Origin: Paenibacillus mendelii
GTDB taxonomy: Bacteria > Bacillota > Bacilli > Paenibacillales > Paenibacillaceae
Reading direction: 5' to 3'
DNA: 64,000 bases
Assembly: GCF_024498075.1 (NCBI RefSeq)
Contig: NZ_JANHOF010000017.1
Span: forward strand, 1-64,000
Shown: positions 29,417 to 38,638 of the stretch, piece after piece
How the letters are laid out: every line of letters begins with the position of its first letter
Numbering within the stretch: the stretch's first letter is position 1
Notes under the pieces: model-generated
The model's database searches: none
Told to the model about the DNA's origin: nothing
What the model saw: the letters and a program-made list of their open reading frames with translations, nothing else
Made by a program: the position numbers and the translations under genes

Positions 29417-29713
29417 ATGGTCCAATATGCCCTGCAGACGGTAGAGAAGGCTTACTTCTTATTTGGAGAGAATATTACTTCCACGATGAGAGAGAGCACC
29501 TACGAATTATTGAATAGGTATGACAGGCAGCCTTCGTTCCAAGGAGAGAGGGAAGAATCAATATCAGTTTTACGCAGAGTGATGTTCAGTACGGACGGGA
29601 ATATGCTCATATCTGTTGAAAGCCCGTACATAGGAAGCATCAGGACCATACGGTTCCTGGTGCTTTTTTTAGTATCGAGAGGTAACGAATGGAAATGCCG
29701 AAAAATGATATAA
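29417..29713 (+). CDS. Doubtful 98-codon ORF
   Basis: An ATG with GGGAG upstream opens a 98-codon frame with unremarkable composition (VQYALQTVEKAYFLFGEN near the start). I recognise no family. The last 25 codons run through a strong terminator hairpin (29637-29670), which real genes rarely do. Either the frame is not a gene, or the region is a structured leader RNA that ends at that terminator. Confidence 0.25.
   Translation: MVQYALQTVEKAYFLFGENITSTMRESTYELLNRYDRQPSFQGEREESISVLRRVMFSTDGNMLISVESPYIGSIRTIRFLVLFLVSRGNEWKCRKMI
29637..29670 (+). terminator. Strong terminator in the 29.4-29.7 kb region
   Basis: AGCATCAGGA and CC face GG and TCCTGGTGCT (one bulge, one G-U), with seven Ts after it. 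Confidence 0.85.
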
Positions 29714-29777
29714 AAACAAATTACTCAGATGTATAATGATAATATCTCATTCATTATAGTTAGTAATTGGAAAATAC

Positions 29778-29830
29778 AACAACAATAAATCATTCGCTGG
29801 ATGTATTTATGCGGATGATTTGTTGTTCTT
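29778..29830. terminator. AT-rich hairpin upstream of the polysaccharide operon
   Basis: AACAACAA..ATCATTCGC pairs with GCGGATGATTTGTTGTT and is followed by CTTTATT. Possible second terminator or operator. The 160 bp from here to 29990 hold no other recognisable gene. Confidence 0.45.
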
Positions 29831-29989
29831 TATTATATGAATCGAAATTTTTCATGAAGCTGTTTCTGAAATTGTCCGATAGCTCTTTTCTATAGAAAAT
29901 GTCGCAATTCCGCATATTTGGCAAACTGAGTCGGACGCTGACGTTCTGGTTAATGTTTACAAAGATAGATGGTCGAAAAGGAGAAAAAC

Positions 29990-31444
29990 ATGTCGAATTA
30001 CAAGGGGATACATAGAAGCTCCATCTTGGTGGTTATCGTGCTGATCGCGGTATTTCTGCCGGGCTGCGGCCTGTTTGGAGACAGCCATAATTCGGCTGGG
30101 AACGGGGATAAGCAAACAGTGGAGGAGCAGCCGATCGTCCGCTTTGAAGGAGAGCCAAGCAAGGCGGTTTCGTCCGTCTTCACGACAAGCAGGGAATTGT
30201 CGCTTACGTTCAACGGTATGGGAGACGACAAAACGATGAAACAGCTCCTTGACGAGCTGGACCGCTATCAGATAAAGGCAACCTTCTTCCTGCCGGGAAT
30301 GAGAGTGGCGGAAGAGCCGGAGATAGCCAAGGAGATTCTGTCCCGAGGCCACGAGATAGCCAATAACACGCTAAACCGGCTTGATATGACGAAATTGAGC
30401 TATGAAGAGATCTACAAAGAAATTCAAGTAAGCAATGAGATTATAGAGAAAGAGACGGGAATCAGGCCGCAATACATACGAACCAGGTCGGGTGATTATA
30501 ACGAGAATGTTCGTCTGGCGGCGGCTCAAGCCGGCATGCAAGCGGTAGTATCGTACAGCTTGAATTTACAAGCATGGCATCTGGATAGCAAGGAGGACGT
30601 AGGCGAATATGTGAGAAGCTACGTAACCCGCGGCGGAATTATTGCCTTGAATACGGAAGGGAACTCCCAGGCGGTAGACACGATTCCGCTTATCGCCGAA
30701 GCTGCTGCTGATGTGAAATACAAGCTGGTACCCTTAAGCAAGCTGCTGGAGAAGGGCATGGAGAGAAAGCCGTTAGAATCGATTGCCGGCTATGATACCG
30801 CCAAGATTAATTTGAATTACAAGGATGCGAAGTATAAGGCAGTCGACCGGGGCAATCCCAACAGCAAAGAAATCGCGCTCACCTTCGATGACTGGGGCTA
30901 TGATTTCACCGTCACGAAAATTCTCGATTTGCTGGACGTGTATAAGGTTAAATCGACGTTTTTCTTACGGGCGAACGGGGTGGAGAAGAATCCCAATCTG
31001 GCTAAAGCGATAGCTGAGGCTGGACATGATGTCGCCAATCATACCTACAGCCATCCGGTCATTACGAAATTGACGCCCGAGCAGCTGCAGGAGGAAGTCG
31101 TGAAGGCGCATCAGATTATCACGGAAGCCATCCAGCAGAAGCCTACGATGCTGTTTAGACCTCCCACGGGCGAAATTGATGATACAGCGGCGAAGGTTGT
31201 TGCTGCTACCGGCTACACGACAATCGCGCTGTACAATGTAACGGCGCTGGATTGGGATGTCAGCCATTCCGCAGATGATATTATACGGATCATCACGGAA
31301 AAAACAGAGAACGGAAGCGTGATTCTGCTGCACATGCTGGATCACATTCATACGTTGGAGGCACTGCCGACCGTCATCAAAGAGCTGCGGGCCAAGGGTT
31401 ACACGTTCGTCACGATGTCGGACATGCTGGACATGAAGGAATAA
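29990..31444 (+). CDS. Lipoprotein with tandem polysaccharide-deacetylase domains, the first degenerate
   Basis: A 484-residue exported lipoprotein; the lipobox is LPGC after a hydrophobic signal. Two NodB-homology domains follow. The second (~285-480) is complete: ALTFDDWG, HTYSH (metal His), RPPTGE and VILLHML. The first (~60-255) has LTFNGMG in place of TFDD and NNTLNR in place of NHTxSH, so it has probably lost metal binding. The family removes N-acetyl groups from GlcNAc polymers. The start at 29990 has AAAGGAG. The next gene begins 22 bp downstream; together they head a five-gene operon. Confidence 0.9.
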   Translation: MSNYKGIHRSSILVVIVLIAVFLPGCGLFGDSHNSAGNGDKQTVEEQPIVRFEGEPSKAVSSVFTTSRELSLTFNGMGDDKTMKQLLDELDRYQIKATFFLPGMRVAEEPEIAKEILSRGHEIANNTLNRLDMTKLSYEEIYKEIQVSNEIIEKETGIRPQYIRTRSGDYNENVRLAAAQAGMQAVVSYSLNLQAWHLDSKEDVGEYVRSYVTRGGIIALNTEGNSQAVDTIPLIAEAAADVKYKLVPLSKLLEKGMERKPLESIAGYDTAKINLNYKDAKYKAVDRGNPNSKEIALTFDDWGYDFTVTKILDLLDVYKVKSTFFLRANGVEKNPNLAKAIAEAGHDVANHTYSHPVITKLTPEQLQEEVVKAHQIITEAIQQKPTMLFRPPTGEIDDTAAKVVAATGYTTIALYNVTALDWDVSHSADDIIRIITEKTENGSVILLHMLDHIHTLEALPTVIKELRAKGYTFVTMSDMLDMKE

Positions 31445-31466
31445 ATCTGCTGATGGAGTGTGACAT

Positions 31467-32780
31467 ATGGACGTATACCAACGAATAGTCAGCGGGCAGG
31501 GGCATATAGCGGTTATCGGCATGGGGTACGTTGGGCTGCCGGTCGCCTTAGCCTTCTCGAATAAGGTCAAGGTTATTGGATTTGATGTCAATCAGGAGAA
31601 GATCGATCGCTTGAATAGGGGAATCGACCCGACCGGTGATGTGGGAGACGAGCGTGTAGACGCGAGCTCCATCGACTTTACTTCCGATGAACGGCGGCTG
31701 GAAGAGGCGGATGTGTTCATCATCGCGGTCCCTACACCGGTTCAAGACGATAAGGTGCCGGATCTGCAATTTGTGAAGAGCGCCAGCAAGGCGGTAGGTA
31801 AGAGGCTGAAGCGTGGCGCGATCGTCGTCTATGAATCGACCGTATACCCAGGGGTCACCGAAGAAGTCTGCATGCCGATTCTGGAAGCAGAGTCGGGTCT
31901 GAAGTGCGGGACGGACTTTAAGATCGGCTACTCACCCGAACGCATCAACCCCGGAGATAAGGTTCACCGGCTGGAGAATATCGTGAAGATCGTATCCGGC
32001 ATGGATGAAGAGACGCTGGGCGTCGTTGCGCAATTGTATGAGCTGGTTATCGAGGCCGGTGTCTGGCGAGCCGAGAGCATCAAGGTCGCTGAAGCCGCGA
32101 AGGTTATCGAGAATGCGCAGCGGGATATCAATATCGCGTTTATGAACGAGCTGTCCATCATCTTTAATAATATGGGAATCGATACGAAGGCGGTTCTGCA
32201 GGCGGCGGGGACCAAATGGAACTTCCTGAAATTCGCGCCCGGCCTAGTGGGCGGGCATTGTATCGGCATAGATCCGTATTATTTGACCTATAAAGCAGAA
32301 GGAACCGGGTATCATTCCAAAATCATTCTGGCGGGGCGCCACATTAACGATGGCATGGGAAAGTACGTCGCCCAGCAAATTATTAAGATGCTTGTCAAGC
32401 AAAAGAAGGATATCAGCCACATTAAAATTGGCGTTCTAGGTTTAACGTATAAAGAAAATTGCTCGGATATCCGCAATACGAAGGTGACCGATATCATCCA
32501 GGAATTCAGAGAATACGGCATTACGACGCTGGTAGCCGACCCGCTGGCTGACCGGGAGCAGGTCTACGAGGAGTATGGCATCGAGCTTTCCGATTTGTCC
32601 GCGCTCCATAATCTGAATGTGGTGCTTGTGGCCGTGCCGCATACCCGATTCACCCAGATGGGCGTTGCTGATTTCGATGAGCTGTATGCGGCGGACAACG
32701 GAAAGATCATGGCCGACATAAGAGCGATATACGATAGATCTGAATTTGAGAACAACGGTTACTATTACTGGAGTTTGTAA
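31467..32780 (+). CDS. UDP-N-acetyl-hexosamine dehydrogenase (UDP-Glc/GDP-Man dehydrogenase family)
   Basis: A 437-residue NAD-dependent enzyme that oxidises C6 of a nucleotide sugar to a uronic acid. The N-terminal Rossmann site is IAVIGMGYVGLPVALAFS; the catalytic Cys265 lies in GGHCIGIDPYYL; TKWNFLKFAPGLVGG and GLTYKENCSDIRNTK complete the pattern. The sequence style (TviB/WbpA/WbpO-like) points to UDP-GlcNAc or UDP-GalNAc rather than UDP-Glc. Placed just before the synthase, it likely supplies its uronate precursor. Confidence 0.9.
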   Translation: MDVYQRIVSGQGHIAVIGMGYVGLPVALAFSNKVKVIGFDVNQEKIDRLNRGIDPTGDVGDERVDASSIDFTSDERRLEEADVFIIAVPTPVQDDKVPDLQFVKSASKAVGKRLKRGAIVVYESTVYPGVTEEVCMPILEAESGLKCGTDFKIGYSPERINPGDKVHRLENIVKIVSGMDEETLGVVAQLYELVIEAGVWRAESIKVAEAAKVIENAQRDINIAFMNELSIIFNNMGIDTKAVLQAAGTKWNFLKFAPGLVGGHCIGIDPYYLTYKAEGTGYHSKIILAGRHINDGMGKYVAQQIIKMLVKQKKDISHIKIGVLGLTYKENCSDIRNTKVTDIIQEFREYGITTLVADPLADREQVYEEYGIELSDLSALHNLNVVLVAVPHTRFTQMGVADFDELYAADNGKIMADIRAIYDRSEFENNGYYYWSL

Positions 32781-32802
32781 TCTCAGATTGGAGACAGCAT
32801 CT

Positions 32803-34674
32803 GTGTTTAAGAGAAAGAAGAATAAGCAAATCGTAGAGATACTGTCCGTTCCCAAGACGGACAGACGTACCCTATCTCATGTGCCGGATCCTGAGAAGAT
32901 CCGCGTTACAAGCGATCGTAGAGGCAGTAAGCAGGCTGGTGCGGAGGGAAGAGAAGCGGAGTCAGACTTTGTCGCCAAGCTTCAGTTGCAGAGCTTGCGC
33001 TATATGGTGGATTTTGATGTATGGATTGCCGTGAATGGCCGGAGCAGAAAAAAGAGCGTGAAAGCACGGGCTGTCGATATATCGTCAACGGGATTACTGG
33101 TCGAGCTCGACGATCCGAGTGAGGGCCGCTTCAGGGAAGGCTTCCCGTACCCGATCCGATTCGAAATCCCGCCCGGTACGATGCCGGAAGGCTTCGAATC
33201 CAAGGTCAGCATGGAAGCTGCGGTCATCCGGACATTCATCGTCCAGACGGACGACGGCGAGCGGCTGAGAATTGCGTTTGAGTTCGCCAAGCCCCTGCCC
33301 AGCTACTTTCAGAAGAAGCGTTGGGGCTATTCAATCTACATGGCGAGCGGCTTCCTGTTTATAGCAGTTGCCATTATTATGCTTATGCGCGTGGAAAGCA
33401 TTCTCTATTTCAAATACAACGCCCTCCTATACTTATACAGTATTATCGCCGCGGCTTTCCTGCTGACACGGTATTTATTCGGTGCCTTGTACCGGGAAGT
33501 GCCTGTTGACCCGCTATACACGCCAGGCGTCTCCATTATCATTCCTTGCTTCAATGAGGAGGAATGGATTCAGCGGACGATCTTGAGCTGCATCAATCAG
33601 GATTACCCGATCGATAAGCTGGAGGTCATCGTCGTCGACGACCGTTCCACGGACAAATCGGTGGAGCAAATCGAGAAGGTCATCGCCCTTGTGCATCAAG
33701 AGGCTGAGCGTTATTCCACCAAGGAACGGCTGAAGATGTTCGTGCTGCCGGAGAACGGCGGGAAGCGGGTGGCGTTGGTCAAAGGGGTGGAGATGGCAAG
33801 GCATAATTTGGTTGTCTTCGTGGACTCGGACAGCTTCCTGGAGCCGACTGCGATTAAAAACCTCGTTCAGCCCTTCCAGGATCCTAAGATGGGCGGCGTG
33901 GCAGGGCGGACGGATGTGGAGAACAAGTACACCAATTCCGTAACGAAGCTGCAGACGGTGCGGTATTATATTGCCTTCCGTATCATGAAGGCGGCGGAAT
34001 CGTGGTTCGATAGCGTGACCTGCCTGTCGGGACCGTTGTCCTGCTACCGTAAGGAGCTGATCGTCAAGCATACCGATGCCTGGTTGAATCAGAAGTTTCT
34101 GGGACAGCCTGCGACCTTCGGCGACGATCGCAGCATGACGAATTTTATTTTGCAGACGCATCGTACAGGCTACCAGGATTCGGCGATCTGTTCCACCATC
34201 GTGCCCTCGAAGATGAAGGTATTCTTGAAGCAGCAGATGAGATGGAAGCGTTCCTGGCTAAGAGAGTCACTCCGGGCCGGCTTCTTCATTTGGCGCAAGG
34301 AGCCCTTCATGGCGCTATTCTTCTATATTGGCGTTATTGTCCCGATTGCTGCGCCAGTCATTGTGCTGCATAACCTGGTTTACGTGCCGCTGGTACACCG
34401 CATATTCCCAGGCACATTTCTCATGGGGCTGCTGCTGATGGCGCTGCTCATGAGCTTCGCTCACTTGCTGTTTCGCAAGAGCAAGCTGTGGATATTCGGC
34501 TTGGTGTTCTGCGTCTTCTACGAGCTGGTGCTGCTCTGGCAGATGCCGGTCGCCTGGGTGACGTTCTGGAAGTCTACCTGGGGAACGAGGGAAACGCCTC
34601 AGGATATCGAGGCTAAGAATAAGAAAGAAGCAAGGAAACGCAAGAGCAAGAAGGAATCAGGCCTTCCGCTATAA
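32803..34674 (+). CDS. Processive membrane glycosyltransferase (GT2) with N-terminal PilZ-like domain
   Basis: A 623-residue membrane synthase. Residues ~62-165 form a PilZ-like domain: RYMVDFDVWI and DISSTGLLVEL (DxSxxG), but the first Arg of RxxxR is missing. Two TM helices follow, then a GT2 domain with VVVDDRSTDKS, VFVDSDSF, SGPLSCYRKEL, GDDRSMT and the processivity motif QQMRWKRSW, a pattern close to hyaluronan synthase/NodC. C-terminal TM helices and a Lys-rich tail end it. The GTG start at 32803 has GGAGA upstream; an ATG at 32746 would overlap the dehydrogenase. It likely polymerises and exports an amino-sugar/uronate glycan. Confidence 0.85.
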   Translation: MFKRKKNKQIVEILSVPKTDRRTLSHVPDPEKIRVTSDRRGSKQAGAEGREAESDFVAKLQLQSLRYMVDFDVWIAVNGRSRKKSVKARAVDISSTGLLVELDDPSEGRFREGFPYPIRFEIPPGTMPEGFESKVSMEAAVIRTFIVQTDDGERLRIAFEFAKPLPSYFQKKRWGYSIYMASGFLFIAVAIIMLMRVESILYFKYNALLYLYSIIAAAFLLTRYLFGALYREVPVDPLYTPGVSIIIPCFNEEEWIQRTILSCINQDYPIDKLEVIVVDDRSTDKSVEQIEKVIALVHQEAERYSTKERLKMFVLPENGGKRVALVKGVEMARHNLVVFVDSDSFLEPTAIKNLVQPFQDPKMGGVAGRTDVENKYTNSVTKLQTVRYYIAFRIMKAAESWFDSVTCLSGPLSCYRKELIVKHTDAWLNQKFLGQPATFGDDRSMTNFILQTHRTGYQDSAICSTIVPSKMKVFLKQQMRWKRSWLRESLRAGFFIWRKEPFMALFFYIGVIVPIAAPVIVLHNLVYVPLVHRIFPGTFLMGLLLMALLMSFAHLLFRKSKLWIFGLVFCVFYELVLLWQMPVAWVTFWKSTWGTRETPQDIEAKNKKEARKRKSKKESGLPL

Positions 34675-34728
34675 GGGCGGCTCGTCAAGGGTGCCTAAGC
34701 GGCTGCGGAAATTCGGGTAGGGTGAGGG

Positions 34729-36435
34729 ATGTCTGACATGAATAAAGGGAAGGGCGGCGGGACCCTTAATTATCGTAGGAAGGACGCGGTCAAACGCGTT
34801 CGCACTATTGCGCAAATTGTGATTTTAGTGGTCTTAGCGACGCTGCTTGCTCGAGCCATGTTCGATATGAAGCACTATCAAGAGCCTGACAAGGCGCAAT
34901 GGACGAATGGCAATGGGTTTATTGCGCTGACGTATTTTGGCGTGAGCCGGTCGGGTACGCCTGATTTGATCGCCAAGAAGCAGCTGGATCAGCAATTGAA
35001 GGCGCTCCGCGATCAAGGCTACGTGACCGTCTCGCAGCAGGATATTTTGGATTTCTATAACGAGGGCAAGCCGCTGCCAGATAAAGCGCTGTTTCTCGCT
35101 TTTGAGGATGGACGCAATGACTCCAGCCTATTCGCGCAGCCGATTCTCGAGAAGAATAATTTCAAGGCGACGATCCTGTCCTATGCGAACAAGGCCGGCA
35201 GCAAGGATTCCAAATTTCTGCAGCCCAAGGATATGTTGAAGATGACGAAGAACGGGTTCTGGGAGCTTGGGAGCAACGGCTACCGTCTGACCTACATCAA
35301 TATCTTCAACAAGGACGGTTCTTTCGCCGGCATGCTGGACGAAGCGGAGTTTAAGGACAGAGAGAAGACGCTGTCGTATACCCATTACTTAATGGATTTT
35401 CTGAGGGATAAGAACAACGTGCCTGTCGAGCATCGCACAGAGATGGAAGCACGCGTGAATAAGGATTATGCGATGATGAAGGAGATCTATAACCGGACCT
35501 TGGGCTTTGTGCCGCAAACCTATATGATCATGCATGCCAATTCTCTTCATCATGGGATGAACCGGTTGGTGGAGGACGTGAACGCGAGCAATATTCAGGC
35601 GCTGTTCAAGCTCCACTTCAACCGGGAAGGGAACGCGTATAACGATAACAGCCAGAGCTTGTATGATCTGACAAGGGTGCAGGCGCAGCCTTATTGGTAT
35701 ACGAACCATCTGTTGATGAAACTGCAGAAGGATACCGGTCAGCCGATGAAATTCGTGACCGGTGATAAGAAGCGTGCGGAGAAGTGGCTAACGCTAAGCG
35801 GCGCGCCGCAATATATCGACAACCGGATCGTACTGACTTCTCCTCCTGCGGGGAGAGGAATGCTGGTACTGAAGAACAGCGATTCCTACACGGATATGAA
35901 GCTTACAGCCAAGCTGGCGGGCAATGTAGTCGGCAAGCAGTCGGTCTATCTCCGTTACGACAGACAGAGGAATGCCTACGTTAGGCTCACGCTCACGGAT
36001 AACGAGCTGGTCGTCGAGCAGAAATCGCCAGACGGTCAGGCGGAACAGATTGCCTTCCGGGAATTTAGTGATATCGGGAAGAACGGTGCCGGCAGTTATC
36101 CCGTGAATATCAAACAAACCCGCGATATCGAGATGATGGTTCAGGGTGATCGTCTGACCGTGAAGGCTGACGGCTCCCTGCTCGTGGACAATCAGCCGGT
36201 TAACCGCGTAATAGCAAGCGGAGGAGTCGCACTGGAATCGGAATACAGCGATAAGAATCCGAAGGACGATATCTACGATGGCGTCTTCGACGATGTGAAG
36301 GTTGTATCCGCAGAGGGAGAGAGCGGCAGCGGGCCGCGCTTATACGATAACAGTCTGAACGGGTTTTCGTGGCTGTATAGTAAAGTTAAAGGCGGAATCA
36401 ACGACTCCATTGACTGGGCGATTGATACATTCTAG
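34729..36435 (+). CDS. Membrane-anchored deacetylase-like protein with LamG-like C-terminus
   Basis: A 568-residue protein with one N-terminal TM anchor (~24-44) and a large outside part. Residues ~60-370 resemble a polysaccharide-deacetylase fold (FIALTYFGV, LFLAFEDGRND, WELGSNGYRLTYINIF), but the Asp-Asp pair is replaced by Glu-Asp and no clear HxxxH is seen. Residues ~375-530 form a beta-sandwich typical of LamG/3-keto-disaccharide-hydrolase-like modules. It may bind or trim the polymer, like PgaB in function. GGTGAGGG precedes the ATG; 54 bp after the synthase gene. Confidence 0.72.
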   Translation: MSDMNKGKGGGTLNYRRKDAVKRVRTIAQIVILVVLATLLARAMFDMKHYQEPDKAQWTNGNGFIALTYFGVSRSGTPDLIAKKQLDQQLKALRDQGYVTVSQQDILDFYNEGKPLPDKALFLAFEDGRNDSSLFAQPILEKNNFKATILSYANKAGSKDSKFLQPKDMLKMTKNGFWELGSNGYRLTYINIFNKDGSFAGMLDEAEFKDREKTLSYTHYLMDFLRDKNNVPVEHRTEMEARVNKDYAMMKEIYNRTLGFVPQTYMIMHANSLHHGMNRLVEDVNASNIQALFKLHFNREGNAYNDNSQSLYDLTRVQAQPYWYTNHLLMKLQKDTGQPMKFVTGDKKRAEKWLTLSGAPQYIDNRIVLTSPPAGRGMLVLKNSDSYTDMKLTAKLAGNVVGKQSVYLRYDRQRNAYVRLTLTDNELVVEQKSPDGQAEQIAFREFSDIGKNGAGSYPVNIKQTRDIEMMVQGDRLTVKADGSLLVDNQPVNRVIASGGVALESEYSDKNPKDDIYDGVFDDVKVVSAEGESGSGPRLYDNSLNGFSWLYSKVKGGINDSIDWAIDTF

Positions 36436-36461
36436 ACATGGAGCAAGGGGGAGCAAGGCGT

Positions 36462-37523
36462 ATGTCAGGTTTAAAAAGGCCTGCGAAGGTCGCGGCTGCT
36501 GCTGTAATAATCTTCATTGTTACACTTGCTGCGTATCTGGTTATGGACAAAAAAAGCGGCAAAGAGCAAGGCAAACCAGCGGGTGAGGCAGAGCTGTCCG
36601 CTTGGATTGTAGATTGGCAGTGGGAATCCGGTATCGAGGATCTCGAAACATTAGCCGAAAGCTTATCCAGTCTGCAGGTGTTTGCGGCTTATTTTGACCA
36701 TACGGACAGCTTGTATTTACGTGAGGACTTCCATCATATGCTCCCTCAGATCGTGAAGACGTACAATCAGAAGGGCGGCGGGGATCTCTACCTGACCCTA
36801 GTGAATGACCGGTTCGAAGAGGATGGCTCCTCCGTGCAGAAGGATACAGACCTGATTACCAGACTAATGACTTCTGAGGATAGCCGGGCCAAGCATCTGA
36901 ATGAAATAATGGTATTGGTCGATCGATATGGTTTTGACGGAGTTGAGATCGACTATGAGAAGATCGGTGAGGACGATTGGAGTTCGATGGTTGCGTTCTA
37001 CGGGGAATTGTATCAGCGGCTCCGGGAGAAGGGGAAGCTGCTCCGGGTCGTATTGGAATCCCGTGCTCCGATTGAGCGATTGTCGTTGCCTGAAGGGCCG
37101 GTTTATGTCATGATGGCTTACAATCTATATGGGTCGCACGGGGAGCCTGGGCCGAAGGCAGACCATGCTTTCATTACGGAGCTGGCGAAGAGGCTGGAGA
37201 AGATTCCGGGGGAGAAGGTGATCGCCTTGTCCGCAGGGGGATTTGATTGGCCGGAAGAAGGCAAGGTGACTTCCCTGACCGAGAAGCAGGCTTCAGAGCT
37301 GGCGCAGCGAAGCTCGGAGAAGCCGAAGCGAGATGAGGCAAGCGGAAGCCTCTACTATCGTTACTGGGATGAGGAGCAGCTCGAGCATACGGTCTGGTAT
37401 GCCGATGAAATTACACTGGCGGGATGGATGGATACCGCGCGCCAAGCAGGCTACAACAAGATCGCGCTGTGGAGACTAGGCGATATGGGACCCGCTGCGC
37501 TGGAGTATCTAAGCACGAGATAA
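36462..37523 (+). CDS. GH18-type glycosidase, membrane-anchored
   Basis: A 353-residue protein with an N-terminal signal anchor followed by a TIM-barrel of the GH18 chitinase type. GFDGVEIDYEKI is the DxxDxE-like active-site strand with the likely acid Glu166; VYVMMAYNLYG is the later Asp/Tyr-rich strand. Family substrates are GlcNAc polymers, fitting an operon that makes an amino-sugar polymer; the enzyme may trim or release it. The start at 36462 has GGGGGAG nine bases upstream; the ATG at 36438 lacks a site. Last gene of the operon, closed by a hairpin. Confidence 0.83.
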   Translation: MSGLKRPAKVAAAAVIIFIVTLAAYLVMDKKSGKEQGKPAGEAELSAWIVDWQWESGIEDLETLAESLSSLQVFAAYFDHTDSLYLREDFHHMLPQIVKTYNQKGGGDLYLTLVNDRFEEDGSSVQKDTDLITRLMTSEDSRAKHLNEIMVLVDRYGFDGVEIDYEKIGEDDWSSMVAFYGELYQRLREKGKLLRVVLESRAPIERLSLPEGPVYVMMAYNLYGSHGEPGPKADHAFITELAKRLEKIPGEKVIALSAGGFDWPEEGKVTSLTEKQASELAQRSSEKPKRDEASGSLYYRYWDEEQLEHTVWYADEITLAGWMDTARQAGYNKIALWRLGDMGPAALEYLSTR

Positions 37524-37529
37524 TGACGA

Positions 37530-37560
37530 AAGCCCGAGCAGAGCCTGTGCTTGGGCTTTG
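37530..37560. terminator. Terminator between convergent genes
   Basis: AAGCCC-G-AGCA pairs with TGCT-T-GGGCTT, then TGTTCG. It may serve the polysaccharide operon on the plus strand and, weakly, the ATP-grasp gene on the minus strand (about 100 bp past its stop). Confidence 0.6.
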
Positions 37561-37657
37561 TTCGTGCTGCATCCTCTCTCTCGTATTGTATGTATGTTCT
37601 CCGAAGAAGAGCTAGCGGGCAGGGTCCCAATATTGCCAGCTGCGGTGGCTTTCACGC

Positions 37658-38638
37658 TCAAGACAGCCCTGCCGCGGTGTTCTGGGCCAGTCTTGAACGG
37701 GCTTCATGAATGAGGAATCGGGCAAGCTGGCTGACGATTGGTATGTGTGCGTGCCGGTCGAACCCTTCGAACATAGGGCTTGGATTGCACTCGATCAGGA
37801 TAACGGAGCCATCGCTCCTCTGTTTCAGATCAACGCCGCTAAATACTAAGCCGAGTGTCTTGCATGCCCGGATGCAGAGGTCCGAGAGTTCGTCCGTGAT
37901 CGAGACCGGTGTAACCTTCGCGCTGCCTGTACGGTAATCGATACCTTCGCTTTCGATTTCGAAGGCAGCGATGACTTGGCTATCGAGCACGAATACACGA
38001 ATATCCTGCCCCTCCACAAATTCTTGAAACAGTACAGGCGCTTGTGCCAAGGCTTCCAAACGCTCAGGCTGCAAATCCTGTTCGGTTAGTTGTTGGCAGT
38101 GGGCACCTCCTGCCACAGGTTTATACACAATGCTGCGCCTATTGGCAAATGCGCGTACATGTGCGCCATTGCCGGTTACGAGTGTATCCGGAACCGGAAT
38201 GCTTGCTTGGCGGAGCATCTCGAGCTGGTAAGGCTTGGCGAAGTGGAGAAGCAGTGTATCGACGGGATTCACAAGCAGCTTGTCCTGCAGAGGCAGACAC
38301 TTCAACCAGGACAGCCATGTGGCATAGCGCTCCCTCTGCGCAGCATAGGCGACATAGCCTTCTTCGCGTATTTGGGCTTCGACCGCGCGTGCATCGAATG
38401 CCGGTGTCGGGAGAAACAGCGCACGCAAATAAAACGCATGCATCTCCTCAAGCGAATGCTCCCGCTCATGCGTATGATAAGAGTTCTTACCTGGCCAGAG
38501 CGTCAATGGAAACGGCTGAAGCAGCGTATTGTCCATAATGAGCGGCTCCGCCCCTTGCTGCCGCAATTCATCCGCCAAATAGATACAGTGGCGTTCGTTC
38601 CTGGCGCCAATGATGCCAATCTTCGGATTGTTTGTCAT
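37658..38638 (-). CDS. RimK-like ATP-grasp ligase, probable graspetide synthetase
   Basis: A 326-residue ATP-grasp enzyme. It shows a pre-ATP-grasp region (PKIGIIGARNERHCIYLADEL), the ATP-binding KPVAGGAHC, LFQEFVEGQDIRVFVLDSQVI, FSGVDLKQRSDGSVILIECNPSP with Mg-binding Glu/Asn, then MFEGFDRHAHIPI. This is the RimK/MvdD-like branch to which the microviridin and plesiocin ligases belong, and the length fits. The start at 38638 uses GAGGGAGAG; the frame stays open to an ATG at 38767. It lies 179 bp downstream of, and on the same strand as, a peptide gene with two TTxxxxEE repeats, so it probably forms Thr-Glu side-chain esters in that peptide. Without that gene it would be called a YheC/D- or RimK-like ligase. 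Confidence 0.82.
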   Translation of the reverse strand: MTNNPKIGIIGARNERHCIYLADELRQQGAEPLIMDNTLLQPFPLTLWPGKNSYHTHEREHSLEEMHAFYLRALFLPTPAFDARAVEAQIREEGYVAYAAQRERYATWLSWLKCLPLQDKLLVNPVDTLLLHFAKPYQLEMLRQASIPVPDTLVTGNGAHVRAFANRRSIVYKPVAGGAHCQQLTEQDLQPERLEALAQAPVLFQEFVEGQDIRVFVLDSQVIAAFEIESEGIDYRTGSAKVTPVSITDELSDLCIRACKTLGLVFSGVDLKQRSDGSVILIECNPSPMFEGFDRHAHIPIVSQLARFLIHEARSRLAQNTAAGLS

